From Mariprofundus ferrooxydans PV-1 (GTDB lineage: Bacteria > Pseudomonadota > Zetaproteobacteria > Mariprofundales > Mariprofundaceae): a DNA stretch of 64,000 bases. The notes under the pieces were generated by a model. It did no database searches and had not been told where the DNA came from. It saw only the letters and a program-made list of their open reading frames with translations. Position 1 is the stretch's first letter, and every line of letters starts with the position of its first letter. Shown piece after piece: positions 37,589 to 46,500 of this stretch. The position numbers were made by a program, and so were the translations under genes. Location of the stretch: positions 752,887 through 816,886 of the forward strand of contig NZ_DS022295.1 of NCBI RefSeq assembly GCF_000153765.1, given 5' to 3'.

Positions 37589-39591
37589 GCGAACGCCACC
37601 AGCAGGAAGAGGATCGTGGCAAAGGTCCAGGCGAGATAGGCATGGATTCCGCGCTGATGTTCATGCCGAACCCGTTTGGCAAGGCCCAGCGTTAGCCGAG
37701 CCAGCGGCTGATAGAGATGTCTGACGGCCGGATCGCCAACGTGCACGGTATAACGAACCCTGCGCGTGAGAAGCTTGTGCGCCGGGCGCTCGACATGGAT
37801 ATGCTCCTCGGGCCGCAACACGCCGGCGAAGATGCGGCGCAACGGTTGCGAAAAAGCGGTCGCGTTGTACTGCATGCGGGCATGGATATGCGGATTGCCG
37901 CAGCTCCACAATGCGCCACGCCGAATGCGGCAACCCTTCGGGTGCAACCACCAGTAAACCAGACCACCGACGCCCAGCATGCCGGCCAGCGCCACAGGCG
38001 CCGAATAGGAAGCATGCGTCGCATCGACCGGAGTCAGCCAGAGCCAACCGTGCTCGTACAGATGCGCGCCCAGCGAGACATGGAGCAGGGAAGCCGGAAT
38101 GGCATCCATGAGCGGAATGAACATCACCGGCAGTAGGCCGAGCAGCAGACAAAGCAGCGCGGGAATCGCCATGCCGAGTTTCATCCAGCCATCCACTTCG
38201 TGCGCTCCGGCCACATGTTCACTGCGTGCATGCCCCAAAAAGACCACGCCGAATACCTTGACGAAACAGGCTGCGGCCAAGGCTCCCGCCAAGGCCAGCA
38301 TGGCGGCGGAAAACGGAACGATGGCGGTAAGCAGCGCACCACCCAGTTGCGGCGCCATCAGCGCGGTCTGGAAGGTCAGCCATTCCGACACGAAACCATT
38401 GAACGGTGGCAAGGCCGAGATCGAGACACAGGCAACGAGGAAGAACAACGCGGTGGCGGGCATGCGATGGATCAATCCTCCCATGGTTTCCATGTCGCGC
38501 GTGCCGGTGACATGCAGCACGGCGCCCGCCCCCATGAACAGGAGACCCTTGAACAGGGCATGATTGATCGTGTGATAAAGCCCGGCGATCAGTCCGAGCG
38601 CCGCGAGCAACGGGTGACCGAAATGCGCGAGCAGCATGCCCAGCCCCAGTCCGATCAGAATGATGCCGATGTTCTCGATCGAGTGGTAGGCCAAAAGCCG
38701 CTTCAGATCGTGTTGTTGCAGCGCGAAAAGCACGCCGGATACCGCAGAGGCGGAACCGGCGGTGAGCACCAGCGCACCCCACCACCACTGGAAATCGCCC
38801 GGGCCGATCAGATCCCAGACCACGCGGAGAAAACCGAAGACGGCCACTTTGAGCATGATGCCGCTCATCAGCGCGGAAACATTGCTGGGCGCGACCGGAT
38901 GGGCATCGGGCAGCCAGCCGTGCATCGGCACCACACCGGCCTTCGTGCCAAAACCAAAGGCCACAAGCAGAAACGCGGCCGTGGCCCAGAACGGGAAGAG
39001 GTGTGCTGCACGCATGACGGAAAACTCGAATGAACCGCTGGCCGCGTAGAGCACTGCGAAGCCGCCGAGAATCAGCAGCCCGGCCAGATGCGCCATCAGC
39101 AAATAGATGAAGCCTGCCTTGCGGTTCTCAAGACGCTCATGCTCAAACGTGACGAGGAAATAGGACGACACGCTCATCATCTCCCAGAACAGCATGAAGG
39201 TGAAGGCATCATCGGCGATTACCACACCCAGCATGCCGAGCACGAACAGCGGCAGGAACACGGCCAGCGCGCCCAGCCGTTTCTCTCCTTTAAGATAGCC
39301 TTGTGAATAAATGGCCACTGGCAGCAACAGAGTGCCAATGACCAGCAGAAAGAAGGCACTTAGCCCATCTACGCGGAAATGCATTGGCAGCCAGGGCAGG
39401 CCGAGGGGAAGAATCAACGAGGTTGGTTCAGTCAGTAGCCCTTGAATGCCGCCAATCATGGCTGATAAGCCGCTGATGGCCAGCAAAAGACAAAGTATGC
39501 TACGCCGTGCATCTCCTCCCAATGCGGGAGCTATAGCTGAGGCCAACAGAGGTGTTCCACAGGCGGTGATGGCAAGTGCCATCGCTGTCAT
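37585..39591 (-). CDS. HyfB/NuoL-type antiporter-like membrane subunit
   Basis: 668 residues, about 14-16 membrane segments. LPMHFRVDGLSAFFLL, then KAGVVPMHGWLPDAHPVAPSNVSALMSGIMLKVAVFG shows the antiporter-family channel signature with conserved Lys, and the extended C-terminus is typical of HyfB. First structural gene, overlapping the XRE/cupin regulator by four bases (ATGA), so regulator and complex are made together. Confidence 0.92.
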   Translation of the reverse strand: MTAMALAITACGTPLLASAIAPALGGDARRSILCLLLAISGLSAMIGGIQGLLTEPTSLILPLGLPWLPMHFRVDGLSAFFLLVIGTLLLPVAIYSQGYLKGEKRLGALAVFLPLFVLGMLGVVIADDAFTFMLFWEMMSVSSYFLVTFEHERLENRKAGFIYLLMAHLAGLLILGGFAVLYAASGSFEFSVMRAAHLFPFWATAAFLLVAFGFGTKAGVVPMHGWLPDAHPVAPSNVSALMSGIMLKVAVFGFLRVVWDLIGPGDFQWWWGALVLTAGSASAVSGVLFALQQHDLKRLLAYHSIENIGIILIGLGLGMLLAHFGHPLLAALGLIAGLYHTINHALFKGLLFMGAGAVLHVTGTRDMETMGGLIHRMPATALFFLVACVSISALPPFNGFVSEWLTFQTALMAPQLGGALLTAIVPFSAAMLALAGALAAACFVKVFGVVFLGHARSEHVAGAHEVDGWMKLGMAIPALLCLLLGLLPVMFIPLMDAIPASLLHVSLGAHLYEHGWLWLTPVDATHASYSAPVALAGMLGVGGLVYWWLHPKGCRIRRGALWSCGNPHIHARMQYNATAFSQPLRRIFAGVLRPEEHIHVERPAHKLLTRRVRYTVHVGDPAVRHLYQPLARLTLGLAKRVRHEHQRGIHAYLAWTFATILFLLVAFA

Positions 39592-40130
39592 CGGGAACGC
39601 ACCATAAGGATTTCACAGCGCGTATCGGAGATATTCCGCCAGTTGTGCGGCTTACGCGCATCGTAATAGACTGATTGCATTTCACACAACTCATAGCTGC
39701 GTTCATCATATTCCAGCACCGCCCTGCCCTTGCGCATCCATACGAAGGCATGTGGACTCTTGATGCCGTATTTGTTTTCATCGAAACAGCCGCCGGGATC
39801 CAGTTGCACCAGCATCGGCTCGAACCCGGCCGGTTGATGCATGGCCGTCAGCGGCACAAAGCGTCCGCCTTGGCCGAGCGGTACCGATGGTCGCTCATTC
39901 AGATCGAAAATTTCAATGTCGGCAGGATTGCCTGAATCCAGAAAGAAGGCGGCGATGGCAATGCCCAACCCATCGGCCAGCTTTTCCAGCGTGGCCACCG
40001 ACGGCGAGGTTTGCCCGGCCTCCAGTTGCGACAGGGCCGCCGCGCTGATACCGGCGGCCTCCGCCAGCGCGCGCTGGGAAAGGCCCTGTTGCTCTCTGAG
40101 CGATCTGATTGTACCCCCGATGTTTTGCAT
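39588..40130 (-). CDS. XRE-family regulator with C-terminal cupin domain
   Basis: 180 residues: an HTH_3 domain (about 6-60, SLREQQGLSQRALAEAAGISAAALSQLEAGQTSPS) and a cupin domain (about 105-178, LDPGGCFDENKYGIKSPHAFVWMRKGRAVLEYDE). Cupins of such regulators bind small ligands. As first gene of the Ehr-like operon it is the natural candidate to control it. A strong predicted promoter (40139-40166) ends almost at the start codon, so the mRNA may be leaderless, and no ribosome-binding site is seen. Confidence 0.9.
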   Translation of the reverse strand: MQNIGGTIRSLREQQGLSQRALAEAAGISAAALSQLEAGQTSPSVATLEKLADGLGIAIAAFFLDSGNPADIEIFDLNERPSVPLGQGGRFVPLTAMHQPAGFEPMLVQLDPGGCFDENKYGIKSPHAFVWMRKGRAVLEYDERSYELCEMQSVYYDARKPHNWRNISDTRCEILMVRSR

Positions 40131-40138
40131 GCGGCGGT

Positions 40139-40166
40139 ATTATTCACTATTCTAATCTACTGTCAA
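40139..40166 (-). promoter_or_regulatory. Sigma-70-like promoter of the Ehr-like operon
   Basis: On the minus strand TTGACA (40166-40161), 16 bases, then AATAAT (40144-40139), which differs from TATAAT at one position. Transcription from here would start within a few bases of the ATG at 40130, implying a leaderless or nearly leaderless transcript. Confidence 0.6.
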
Positions 40167-40335
40167 TTATTTCGATCACCCCTTCTCCCAGATCAGCGAT
40201 CGGACACATTACCGGGCAATGTGTTCGCTGCCGCCGGTGCAGGTTGCGGAGGACAATGATTTCGATCGCAAATGGCGGACAATGCACGATATATTCCATA
40301 TCCTGTTATCGAGGCATATCATCCGAGGAGAACCC

Positions 40336-40410
40336 ATGAGCGGATTTCCCCATTGCCCGGAATGCAATTCCGAATACATCTATGAAAATCGCGGTGCCCG
40401 GACTGATTAG
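40336..40410 (+). pseudogene. Truncated PhnA/YjdM-like gene, 5' fragment
   Basis: ATG 40336 follows a GAGGAG-like ribosome-binding site and encodes MSGFPHCPECNSEYIYENRG, the zinc-ribbon start of PhnA/YjdM proteins (normally about 110 residues). The likeness ends where the 49-bp repeat begins at 40396; the frame then stops after 24 residues. It marks the right edge of the inserted cargo and shows the cargo was cut out of a context where phnA lay divergent from the Ehr regulator. Confidence 0.75.
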
Positions 40411-40444
40411 CCCTTTTCATCCTTTTTCTCTGGCGGCTCGACAT
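40396..40444 (+). repeat. 49-bp direct repeat, right copy (within traG 3' end)
   Basis: Right copy of the repeat at 32299-32347, identical over 49 bases. It contains the true 3' end of traG and about 11 bases past the stop. Confidence 0.95.
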
Positions 40445-43331
40445 GCACGCCCGGCTCCTCGCCGCCAAGCCGACCCGGACTTCCCTTGAGCACGCCTACA
40501 TCGCGGGTCACATCCGGCGTTTCAAACAATGGCGTGCCCGGTACATGATGGTCTTTCAGCGTCACGCCATTGCCATCTGACATCCCGGCGATGAATCCTC
40601 CGGCCGCCTCAGGCAACTGATCCTTGATGTTTTGCCAGGTGTTGGCAGCAACACGTCCCCCTAAGTGGGTAGATTGCCCGTCCACATCGTCTTTGAGGCT
40701 CTGCAACTTTCCGGATACCTCAGACTGACCGTGTTCAACGGCCGTCTGATTGGCTTGGCTCCTACGTTCAGCGTCACTTATCTTCTGATCCACGTGCGGC
40801 AAGGCTGGTTGCTTCGAGGGATCCAAATCAGCCTCCCGCTGCTTGTGATCGACGGTGCCCGTCGGATCTGAAACACGGTGTCCGGGCTCGAGAGTCCCGG
40901 TCGCCTCCTGCATCTCCGCTTCCCAGCCGGCCACCCTGCCATCGCCATCAATGTCGATGTCCATACCGCTTCGGTGCATGACATATTCGGAGAACTCCTC
41001 GCTTGCGGCCAATTGCTCGATCTTGCCGCGGTTTGCCGTGTCATGCACATCGATACCCTTCGATGCGGCAAACTGCTCCAGATAATCGTTGGCTGTCGCT
41101 TGGATATCGCGTGAATGTGCTTTCCCGAATTCCTCGGCCTGGCGCAATTCTTCTGTTCGTCGATGGGCGGCGCTGTATTGCTCCTGCTCCTGAGAAAGAC
41201 GCGTGTGCGTATCCACAAGGCTCTTTCCAGCGTCCGTGCTGTGCATGGACGATGTATCGCGGCTTGCCGCCTCGGCCAAGCGGTTTTCCACCTGTTGGGC
41301 GTGCGTGAATGTCTGCGCTATCTTGCCGGTCGTGGCATCCTTGTAGGCTTCTTGAAGCTTGGAATCTGAAACGCCCTCAATTCTTGCCTGTGCGCTTACC
41401 TTCCCGCCCGTTCCAAACAACTCGAAGCCACCACTCATGGATGCGCTGGCGTTGGCCAGAATCCGGGCAGCCTGTTCATCGGTCAGGCCATGCTCCCTGG
41501 CAAAGTTGTGGGCAATTTCACGGCTACTCTGGAAGCTCTTCGTATCGCCGACAATACTGCTCACCTCTTTGCGTAGCGCGCTGCTCTCACTGTACCGGGC
41601 GGTCTCCACAAGTTGCTCCGCAGCCGCGCTCTGCGCGGTTTGTGCTACCATAACGTTCTTCGCATGCGTTCGCTCCACCGCCTCGGCATGATTTCGGGCA
41701 TTGGAAACATTGTGCATCAGCGCCTGCCTGCTCGATACTCCCACGCCGAGGTCGCTGTTGATCAGCTGGCTGGCCACACGCCCGCCAGGGCTGAAGTGGT
41801 CCGTAAAGGCGCCGTTGGAGTATTGCGCGCCCAGATTCATGTTCGGCGCCATCTGCTGCTGCATGACGGACTGGTTGCCGGCTTGCAGATTGCCGGTGCT
41901 GATATTGCCGCGTGCCATTTCGCCACCCATCTGGTTAGCCGCCTGGGTGGCTGGCATGAACAGCTGCTGCGCCAGTTGCGAGAAGGCGAATCCGCCTGCC
42001 GTCACAAGTCCCCAGGCCAAAAGCGGAATAGACAGTGCGAGGTATCCCGCGATGATCACCATGTCCGAATTCACCTGAGTCATGCCTTGCAAGCCCGCCA
42101 TGCTCGCGGGCGACAGAACGCCGTCTGCGATGCTTCGCGTGGCGGACTTGTCGTAGAGCGACACCACCATGTTCAGTATGGCGTACAGCACGGGCCATAG
42201 CTGAATCCAGATCATCATCTTGAGGTATGTGGCCAGCGCCTTGCCGGACACGGTGACCGGCAGTAGCAACGCCAGGAACACAACAAAGAATGTGCCATAG
42301 ATAATGACCTGGAAAACCGTCTGCATGATCGGCAGCGCCCGGGCGGCAATCTCGCCCATGGTTCGGTAGGCGCTCCGTTGCTGGCGTTCCGTGACGGTCA
42401 CGGCCCAAGCCGTCGCGGCGGCCGTGGCGTTTGCCATCGAAGCCACCTGGCCGTAGGAATCACGGAAGAAGTTTGCCAGCGCGGACTGTGTCACCATCTG
42501 ACTGGCCGTCGTAGAGATATTCGCCAGATAACCGTAAGTGGCGGGCAGCGCGGAAAGCAGACGCGCGCGCATTACGGCTGGCGCCTGGCCAGTGTTCCCG
42601 AACAAAGCGTTTGCGAACCTTCCGATCATGCTGTCCACCACGGGCGTGATGTCCGTTTTCAGACGCGTTGCCGCCTGCTTGCAGGTCAGAAATGTCGAGG
42701 CTCCGTTGCCAGGATCGTAGAACATTCCGCGAATGCCCGAATTGAGGGCCGGCGACAGGATCAGGGACAGAAGATTCGATGAATAGTAGATATCCTTCAT
42801 GGAATAGAAGCCATAGGCGACGTTGTAGTAAACGCACTGCCGGGCGTACTCGGTCAGGTTCTTGTTCAGCAATGGATCGTCAAACATGGCGTTGTTGATA
42901 GCCAACACCAGTTTGGAGCCGAAGACCATGCCGGTGTTGTGATACAGCATGTCGTTCGGCGGCGTGAATACCGCCTCGGTCATCGTCGTCAACCCGTCTC
43001 CGATGGTGGAGAACAGCCAGGCCGGCGCGGCCAGACCGAACGGAACATTGGCCACCACTCGGGTTGCAGCCGGATTCAACCGGTCCATGATGACCACGTT
43101 CATCTTCGGCACGAAGAAGATGTTGAACATCAGCATGAACATGACGAACCAGTGCCAGTTGATGGTGCGCCGCAACACGCCCATCTCGATCACCACCCAG
43201 AACAGAGACAATATGCCGAACAGACGAATCAACGTCAGATAGTCTCCTCCGCCCATCAAGGACGCGATTGCATTGAAGACCTCGTAGAGCGCCTCGCCGC
43301 CGCCGTAGGTGTATACCGTGTAGGAAGTCAT
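40407..43331 (-). CDS. traG: TraG, F-type conjugative transfer protein (mating-pair stabilisation)
   Basis: 974 residues, the usual size. An N-terminal TraG_N domain with several membrane segments (about 30-60, 330-370, 420-460) and a long hydrophilic, Gln/Ala-rich C-terminal region. In F, TraG acts in pilus assembly and, through its C-terminal part, in mating-pair stabilisation and entry exclusion. Last gene of the transfer operon; its 3' end is duplicated 8 kb away by the cargo insertion. Confidence 0.9.
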   Translation of the reverse strand: MTSYTVYTYGGGEALYEVFNAIASLMGGGDYLTLIRLFGILSLFWVVIEMGVLRRTINWHWFVMFMLMFNIFFVPKMNVVIMDRLNPAATRVVANVPFGLAAPAWLFSTIGDGLTTMTEAVFTPPNDMLYHNTGMVFGSKLVLAINNAMFDDPLLNKNLTEYARQCVYYNVAYGFYSMKDIYYSSNLLSLILSPALNSGIRGMFYDPGNGASTFLTCKQAATRLKTDITPVVDSMIGRFANALFGNTGQAPAVMRARLLSALPATYGYLANISTTASQMVTQSALANFFRDSYGQVASMANATAAATAWAVTVTERQQRSAYRTMGEIAARALPIMQTVFQVIIYGTFFVVFLALLLPVTVSGKALATYLKMMIWIQLWPVLYAILNMVVSLYDKSATRSIADGVLSPASMAGLQGMTQVNSDMVIIAGYLALSIPLLAWGLVTAGGFAFSQLAQQLFMPATQAANQMGGEMARGNISTGNLQAGNQSVMQQQMAPNMNLGAQYSNGAFTDHFSPGGRVASQLINSDLGVGVSSRQALMHNVSNARNHAEAVERTHAKNVMVAQTAQSAAAEQLVETARYSESSALRKEVSSIVGDTKSFQSSREIAHNFAREHGLTDEQAARILANASASMSGGFELFGTGGKVSAQARIEGVSDSKLQEAYKDATTGKIAQTFTHAQQVENRLAEAASRDTSSMHSTDAGKSLVDTHTRLSQEQEQYSAAHRRTEELRQAEEFGKAHSRDIQATANDYLEQFAASKGIDVHDTANRGKIEQLAASEEFSEYVMHRSGMDIDIDGDGRVAGWEAEMQEATGTLEPGHRVSDPTGTVDHKQREADLDPSKQPALPHVDQKISDAERRSQANQTAVEHGQSEVSGKLQSLKDDVDGQSTHLGGRVAANTWQNIKDQLPEAAGGFIAGMSDGNGVTLKDHHVPGTPLFETPDVTRDVGVLKGSPGRLGGEEPGVHVEPPEKKDEKG

Positions 43332-43343
43332 GTCATGCCGGCA

Positions 43344-44735
43344 TCAATGGGCGCGCGCATACTGGAAGACCTCCTGAAAATGCGGCGTCAGATTGCTGAT
43401 GAGCACCTGATCCAGGAACCTGGCCTTTTGCAGAATCTCCGTAGCCGCCATGAAATTCCTGTTCTTCGTGATTTCCCGGAACTCCCTGTTCCTGGAATCC
43501 ACGCTCGCCATCAGCGCTCCCCACAGCTCCTTTGGAGCCGTAGCCGCAACCTGTCTGGCAGAGTCCACCGCAGCCTTGTAAGCCCAGTCGAGATATGTGG
43601 CGACCATGTCGAACGCCACCGGTTCCACCAGCTCGTTTTCCACCTGAAGCGCGACCGAGGGCCCAAGCGCCACGGCCGTAGTCATCATCTTCAGCACGGG
43701 CAGTCTGCTGATGCCGATCAGCTTGCGCGTGTTGGCGGTGAGCTGCGCCGGTGCGCCGAATCGCTCGGAGGACAGCTTGGTGCGGATCTCATCCAGCGCC
43801 GCCTGCACCTGCTTGCGATAACCATCCAGAGGAATCTTCACCTTCGCCGGTTTCAGGCAATCCGTAGCAGTGTCGCACTTGTAGACCTCGGCCGCGGCGA
43901 CTCCGCCCGTGCCGTTGACCAGTTGCTCCAACTTCAACGCGGTGGGAGCCAGATAACGAACATCCGGCTGGCCTCCCGCGGCAGTCTCGATCACGTACGT
44001 GCCGACCAGAGACATCAGAAACTCCTTCATCGAGGCGGAAAGGCCCGTGTAGGTCTGTTTCTTCATGCCCGTCCAGAGCAGGTTCTTGCGGGCCATCTGT
44101 TGCTCCTTTTCCTGCGGCGTCAATGGCATTCCGTAGTAGATGTTCCGCCGGGCGCCGCCGCTCTGGCAATAACGCTCCGCATCCTTGTAGTCGGAAACGA
44201 TACCCCTGGCCATGGCGATCGCCTGGCAGCCCTTGGCGCTGTTCTCTGTGAGCACGCCGACCAGTCCGTTCACAGCGGTCTGCGCCGCATGACAGGAATT
44301 GATGGAGGCCTGGTTGATCTTCTGAATGACCTTTTGCAAATCCTGCATGGTGCTGTAGATCTGGGGTGCGAAGGTTTGCAGTGCCAGATTGAATGCGTAG
44401 CCGACGGCGTTGTTCCCGATGTTGCGCAGCATCTGCGTAAACTGGGCTTTGTTGATGAAGGAGAAGCCGCCAAGATAGAGATCGATGCCGCCGCATCCCT
44501 CGCTGATCGAGGGAGGCGTGATGGACAGCAACTGGTAGCTGCGCACCGGCGCCTTGATGAACATGCCGCCACCGGTGAAATAGCCACCGGCCTGGGACTG
44601 GTAGACGCCCGCAGGCGTGACGTTGCCGCTCATGCCCAGACTGGAGTAGAAGTTTCGCATGTCCTGATTGATTCCGGCGCTTGCCTCCGTGGCCAGGCAA
44701 GCCACTGCCAACAGGGCGCAAAGGATCCGCTTCAT
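43344..44735 (-). CDS. traH: TraH, F-type pilus assembly protein
   Basis: 463 residues from ATG 44735, preceded by GGAGGTGGGAA; the longer open frame upstream lies over traF and is not used. Signal peptide (about 1-20, ATEASA) then the TraH pattern: GGYFTGGGMFIKAPVRSYQLLSITPPSISEGCGGIDLYLGGFSFI. A coiled-coil-rich middle follows. Periplasmic/outer-membrane-associated assembly factor. Lies twelve bases from traG and overlaps traF. Confidence 0.93.
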   Translation of the reverse strand: MKRILCALLAVACLATEASAGINQDMRNFYSSLGMSGNVTPAGVYQSQAGGYFTGGGMFIKAPVRSYQLLSITPPSISEGCGGIDLYLGGFSFINKAQFTQMLRNIGNNAVGYAFNLALQTFAPQIYSTMQDLQKVIQKINQASINSCHAAQTAVNGLVGVLTENSAKGCQAIAMARGIVSDYKDAERYCQSGGARRNIYYGMPLTPQEKEQQMARKNLLWTGMKKQTYTGLSASMKEFLMSLVGTYVIETAAGGQPDVRYLAPTALKLEQLVNGTGGVAAAEVYKCDTATDCLKPAKVKIPLDGYRKQVQAALDEIRTKLSSERFGAPAQLTANTRKLIGISRLPVLKMMTTAVALGPSVALQVENELVEPVAFDMVATYLDWAYKAAVDSARQVAATAPKELWGALMASVDSRNREFREITKNRNFMAATEILQKARFLDQVLISNLTPHFQEVFQYARAH

Positions 44736-45514
44736 TTCCCACCTCCATCTTCGCGGGCGTTGACGATGGAGACGATCCGGCGCGCAAGCTCCGACTCGCT
44801 GATCATCCCGAATGCGACGGGAAACACCTCGCGGCGGCGTGGATTCACCAGGAACAACGCTGGAACGCTCTGTACGCCAAACTGCGAAGATATGCCGTGA
44901 TCCATCTCGGGCCGCGGATAGTCCGGCAAACCGATGCCGTCCTGACTGACAGGAATCACGCTGAAGCCGTGCTTTGCGGCGAAGTGGCGGAGCATGGGAG
45001 CCTCTGCATGGCAATACGGGCAGGTGGAGCGAAACATGAAGATCATCCCGTAACGCCCGGCGATCTCGTTCAGACGTTGCCTGTAGTGTGCGTCTTTCTC
45101 CTCGCGCCGGATCAACAACGCGCGTCCGTCGATCGGATGATCGATGGAATAGTCCAGCCCGGGATGAGTCCAGAGAACCCTTTGCCACGCATTGGCGAAG
45201 GCATCGGACTTGTCGTTCACCCAGTTTTGCAGGCGAATGTAGGCCACCATGTTCCTATCAGTGGGATGCATGACGGCCCTCTCCTTCAGCGACTTCAACT
45301 GCCTGCGGGCCTCCTCGATGGTCTTTGGTGGAAACGCATACGATTCTTCCCGCTGCCGTTTCTCCTGCTTCGGCGGCCTCTCATACCAAAACCAGCCGCG
45401 TTCATGATCGAAAAAAAACGATGCATCTGTGGTCTTCGCGTGAATCGCGCATGGCGGAAAGAGAATGGCGAACACCAGTACAATCCATTGCATCTGCCAC
45501 ACAGTCCGGTTCAT
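44732..45514 (-). CDS. traF: TraF, F-type thioredoxin-like assembly protein
   Basis: 260 residues: signal peptide (about 8-26) and a C-terminal thioredoxin-like domain with CPYC at residues 165-168. F TraF itself lacks CXXC in some plasmids but many TraF/TrbB-like homologues keep it. It would help fold Cys-rich TraU and TraN in the periplasm. Overlaps traH and traN by four bases. Confidence 0.9.
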   Translation of the reverse strand: MNRTVWQMQWIVLVFAILFPPCAIHAKTTDASFFFDHERGWFWYERPPKQEKRQREESYAFPPKTIEEARRQLKSLKERAVMHPTDRNMVAYIRLQNWVNDKSDAFANAWQRVLWTHPGLDYSIDHPIDGRALLIRREEKDAHYRQRLNEIAGRYGMIFMFRSTCPYCHAEAPMLRHFAAKHGFSVIPVSQDGIGLPDYPRPEMDHGISSQFGVQSVPALFLVNPRRREVFPVAFGMISESELARRIVSIVNAREDGGGK

Positions 45515-46500
45515 GGAGCGATCCTGCCGCCGTTCGGCGCGCCGGAGTTGTAGTAATTACGCATGCGCGTCTGGATACGATTGCCGAGCTTGGTTCCATT
45601 CATCGGCGTCATTCGGTTCATGATGTCCGAATAGAATTCGGACAGGTTCATCTTCGAAAAGTCCAGGCGCTGAAATTCTTGCGGTGTGAATCCGCGACAA
45701 TTGGGGGCTTGAGCGGCGCCCCAGCCGATGCCCAGCTGAGGGCGTCCCTGCTCCTGTATGATGCGCGCCAGTTTGGACGGGAAAACACACCAGACTTCCT
45801 GTATGCGCAGACAAATACCGAAAAGTCCTTTGGCGGCGCAGAAAGAACCGATGAAGTGCCCCGTAGCCGCCTGCCTGGCCTGGGCCAGCTTTTTCGCGCT
45901 TGCCGGGCACCCCTTGATGATATTTTTACCCCAGCCGGAAGGTGATGCCGTGCAGCAGTTCTTCGCTCCGAGGATGGTGCGGTTGCAATGTTCGGGGCCT
46001 CCCTTGAAGATACTGATCCCGCCGGAGGCGCTGGCCGAGGCGCCAGCCGCGGCCGCCGCCGCAAACCGCGACACGACATAGGCGAAATCGTTGGCCGGCG
46101 GCGTGTTGGTCTTGAAACAGGTGCCGGCCACGCACATGGCGGCGTTGCCGCACACTTGTCTTGTCACTGTCGTTCCCTTCTTGATGATGCACTGGTAGGT
46201 GTTTTGAAAGGTGGCGCATGAGCCATCCGGTTGCCTGCTGATGCACGCGCTGGATACCTGCTGACACCCTTTGGCAATCAGCGGCTTGCAAGTGTCCACC
46301 ATCGCGCCAGGGCATTGGTATCTGTCGCGCCAGCGCCAGCATGGACGCAGCACCTTTTGCCCGGCAATGAATCGAGGGGTCTTGTCCACGCAAACATGCG
46401 TTTTCCGCACGCAATTGGGATCCGTGCGAGGATTGATTGCAGCCTGCGCTTCCGAAACGCACGCAAGCACAAGGAACAGTCCCACAACGATTATCGGCAT
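45511..46500 (-). CDS. TraN-like Cys-rich protein, C-terminal partner
   Basis: 329 residues from ATG 46500 with its own signal peptide (MPIIVVGLFLVLACVSEAQA). More than 20 cysteines, including VRPCWRWRDRYQC-like and CFKTNTP segments found in the C-terminal half of TraN. In F a single TraN (602 residues) binds the recipient surface. Here the family is carried by two genes, this one following the N-terminal piece with a few bases of overlap. A separate signal peptide argues for a real second protein rather than a recent frameshift. Confidence 0.8.
   Translation of the reverse strand: MPIIVVGLFLVLACVSEAQAAINPRTDPNCVRKTHVCVDKTPRFIAGQKVLRPCWRWRDRYQCPGAMVDTCKPLIAKGCQQVSSACISRQPDGSCATFQNTYQCIIKKGTTVTRQVCGNAAMCVAGTCFKTNTPPANDFAYVVSRFAAAAAAGASASASGGISIFKGGPEHCNRTILGAKNCCTASPSGWGKNIIKGCPASAKKLAQARQAATGHFIGSFCAAKGLFGICLRIQEVWCVFPSKLARIIQEQGRPQLGIGWGAAQAPNCRGFTPQEFQRLDFSKMNLSEFYSDIMNRMTPMNGTKLGNRIQTRMRNYYNSGAPNGGRIAP

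Noticed and set aside
32380-39591. Classical formate hydrogenlyase or group 4 NiFe hydrogenase
   Set aside because: The large subunit lacks the four NiFe-ligating cysteines, and no formate dehydrogenase or HyfA/HyfH ferredoxin subunit is present.
34495-39591. DAB-type inorganic carbon transporter (DabB with DabA)
   Set aside because: Two NuoL/N-like subunits exist but no DUF2309 DabA gene is nearby, while full HyfCEGI partners are.
40219-40410. 63-codon protein starting at 40219
   Set aside because: The first 39 codons look non-coding; only the part from 40336 resembles a real gene start (PhnA) and it is truncated.
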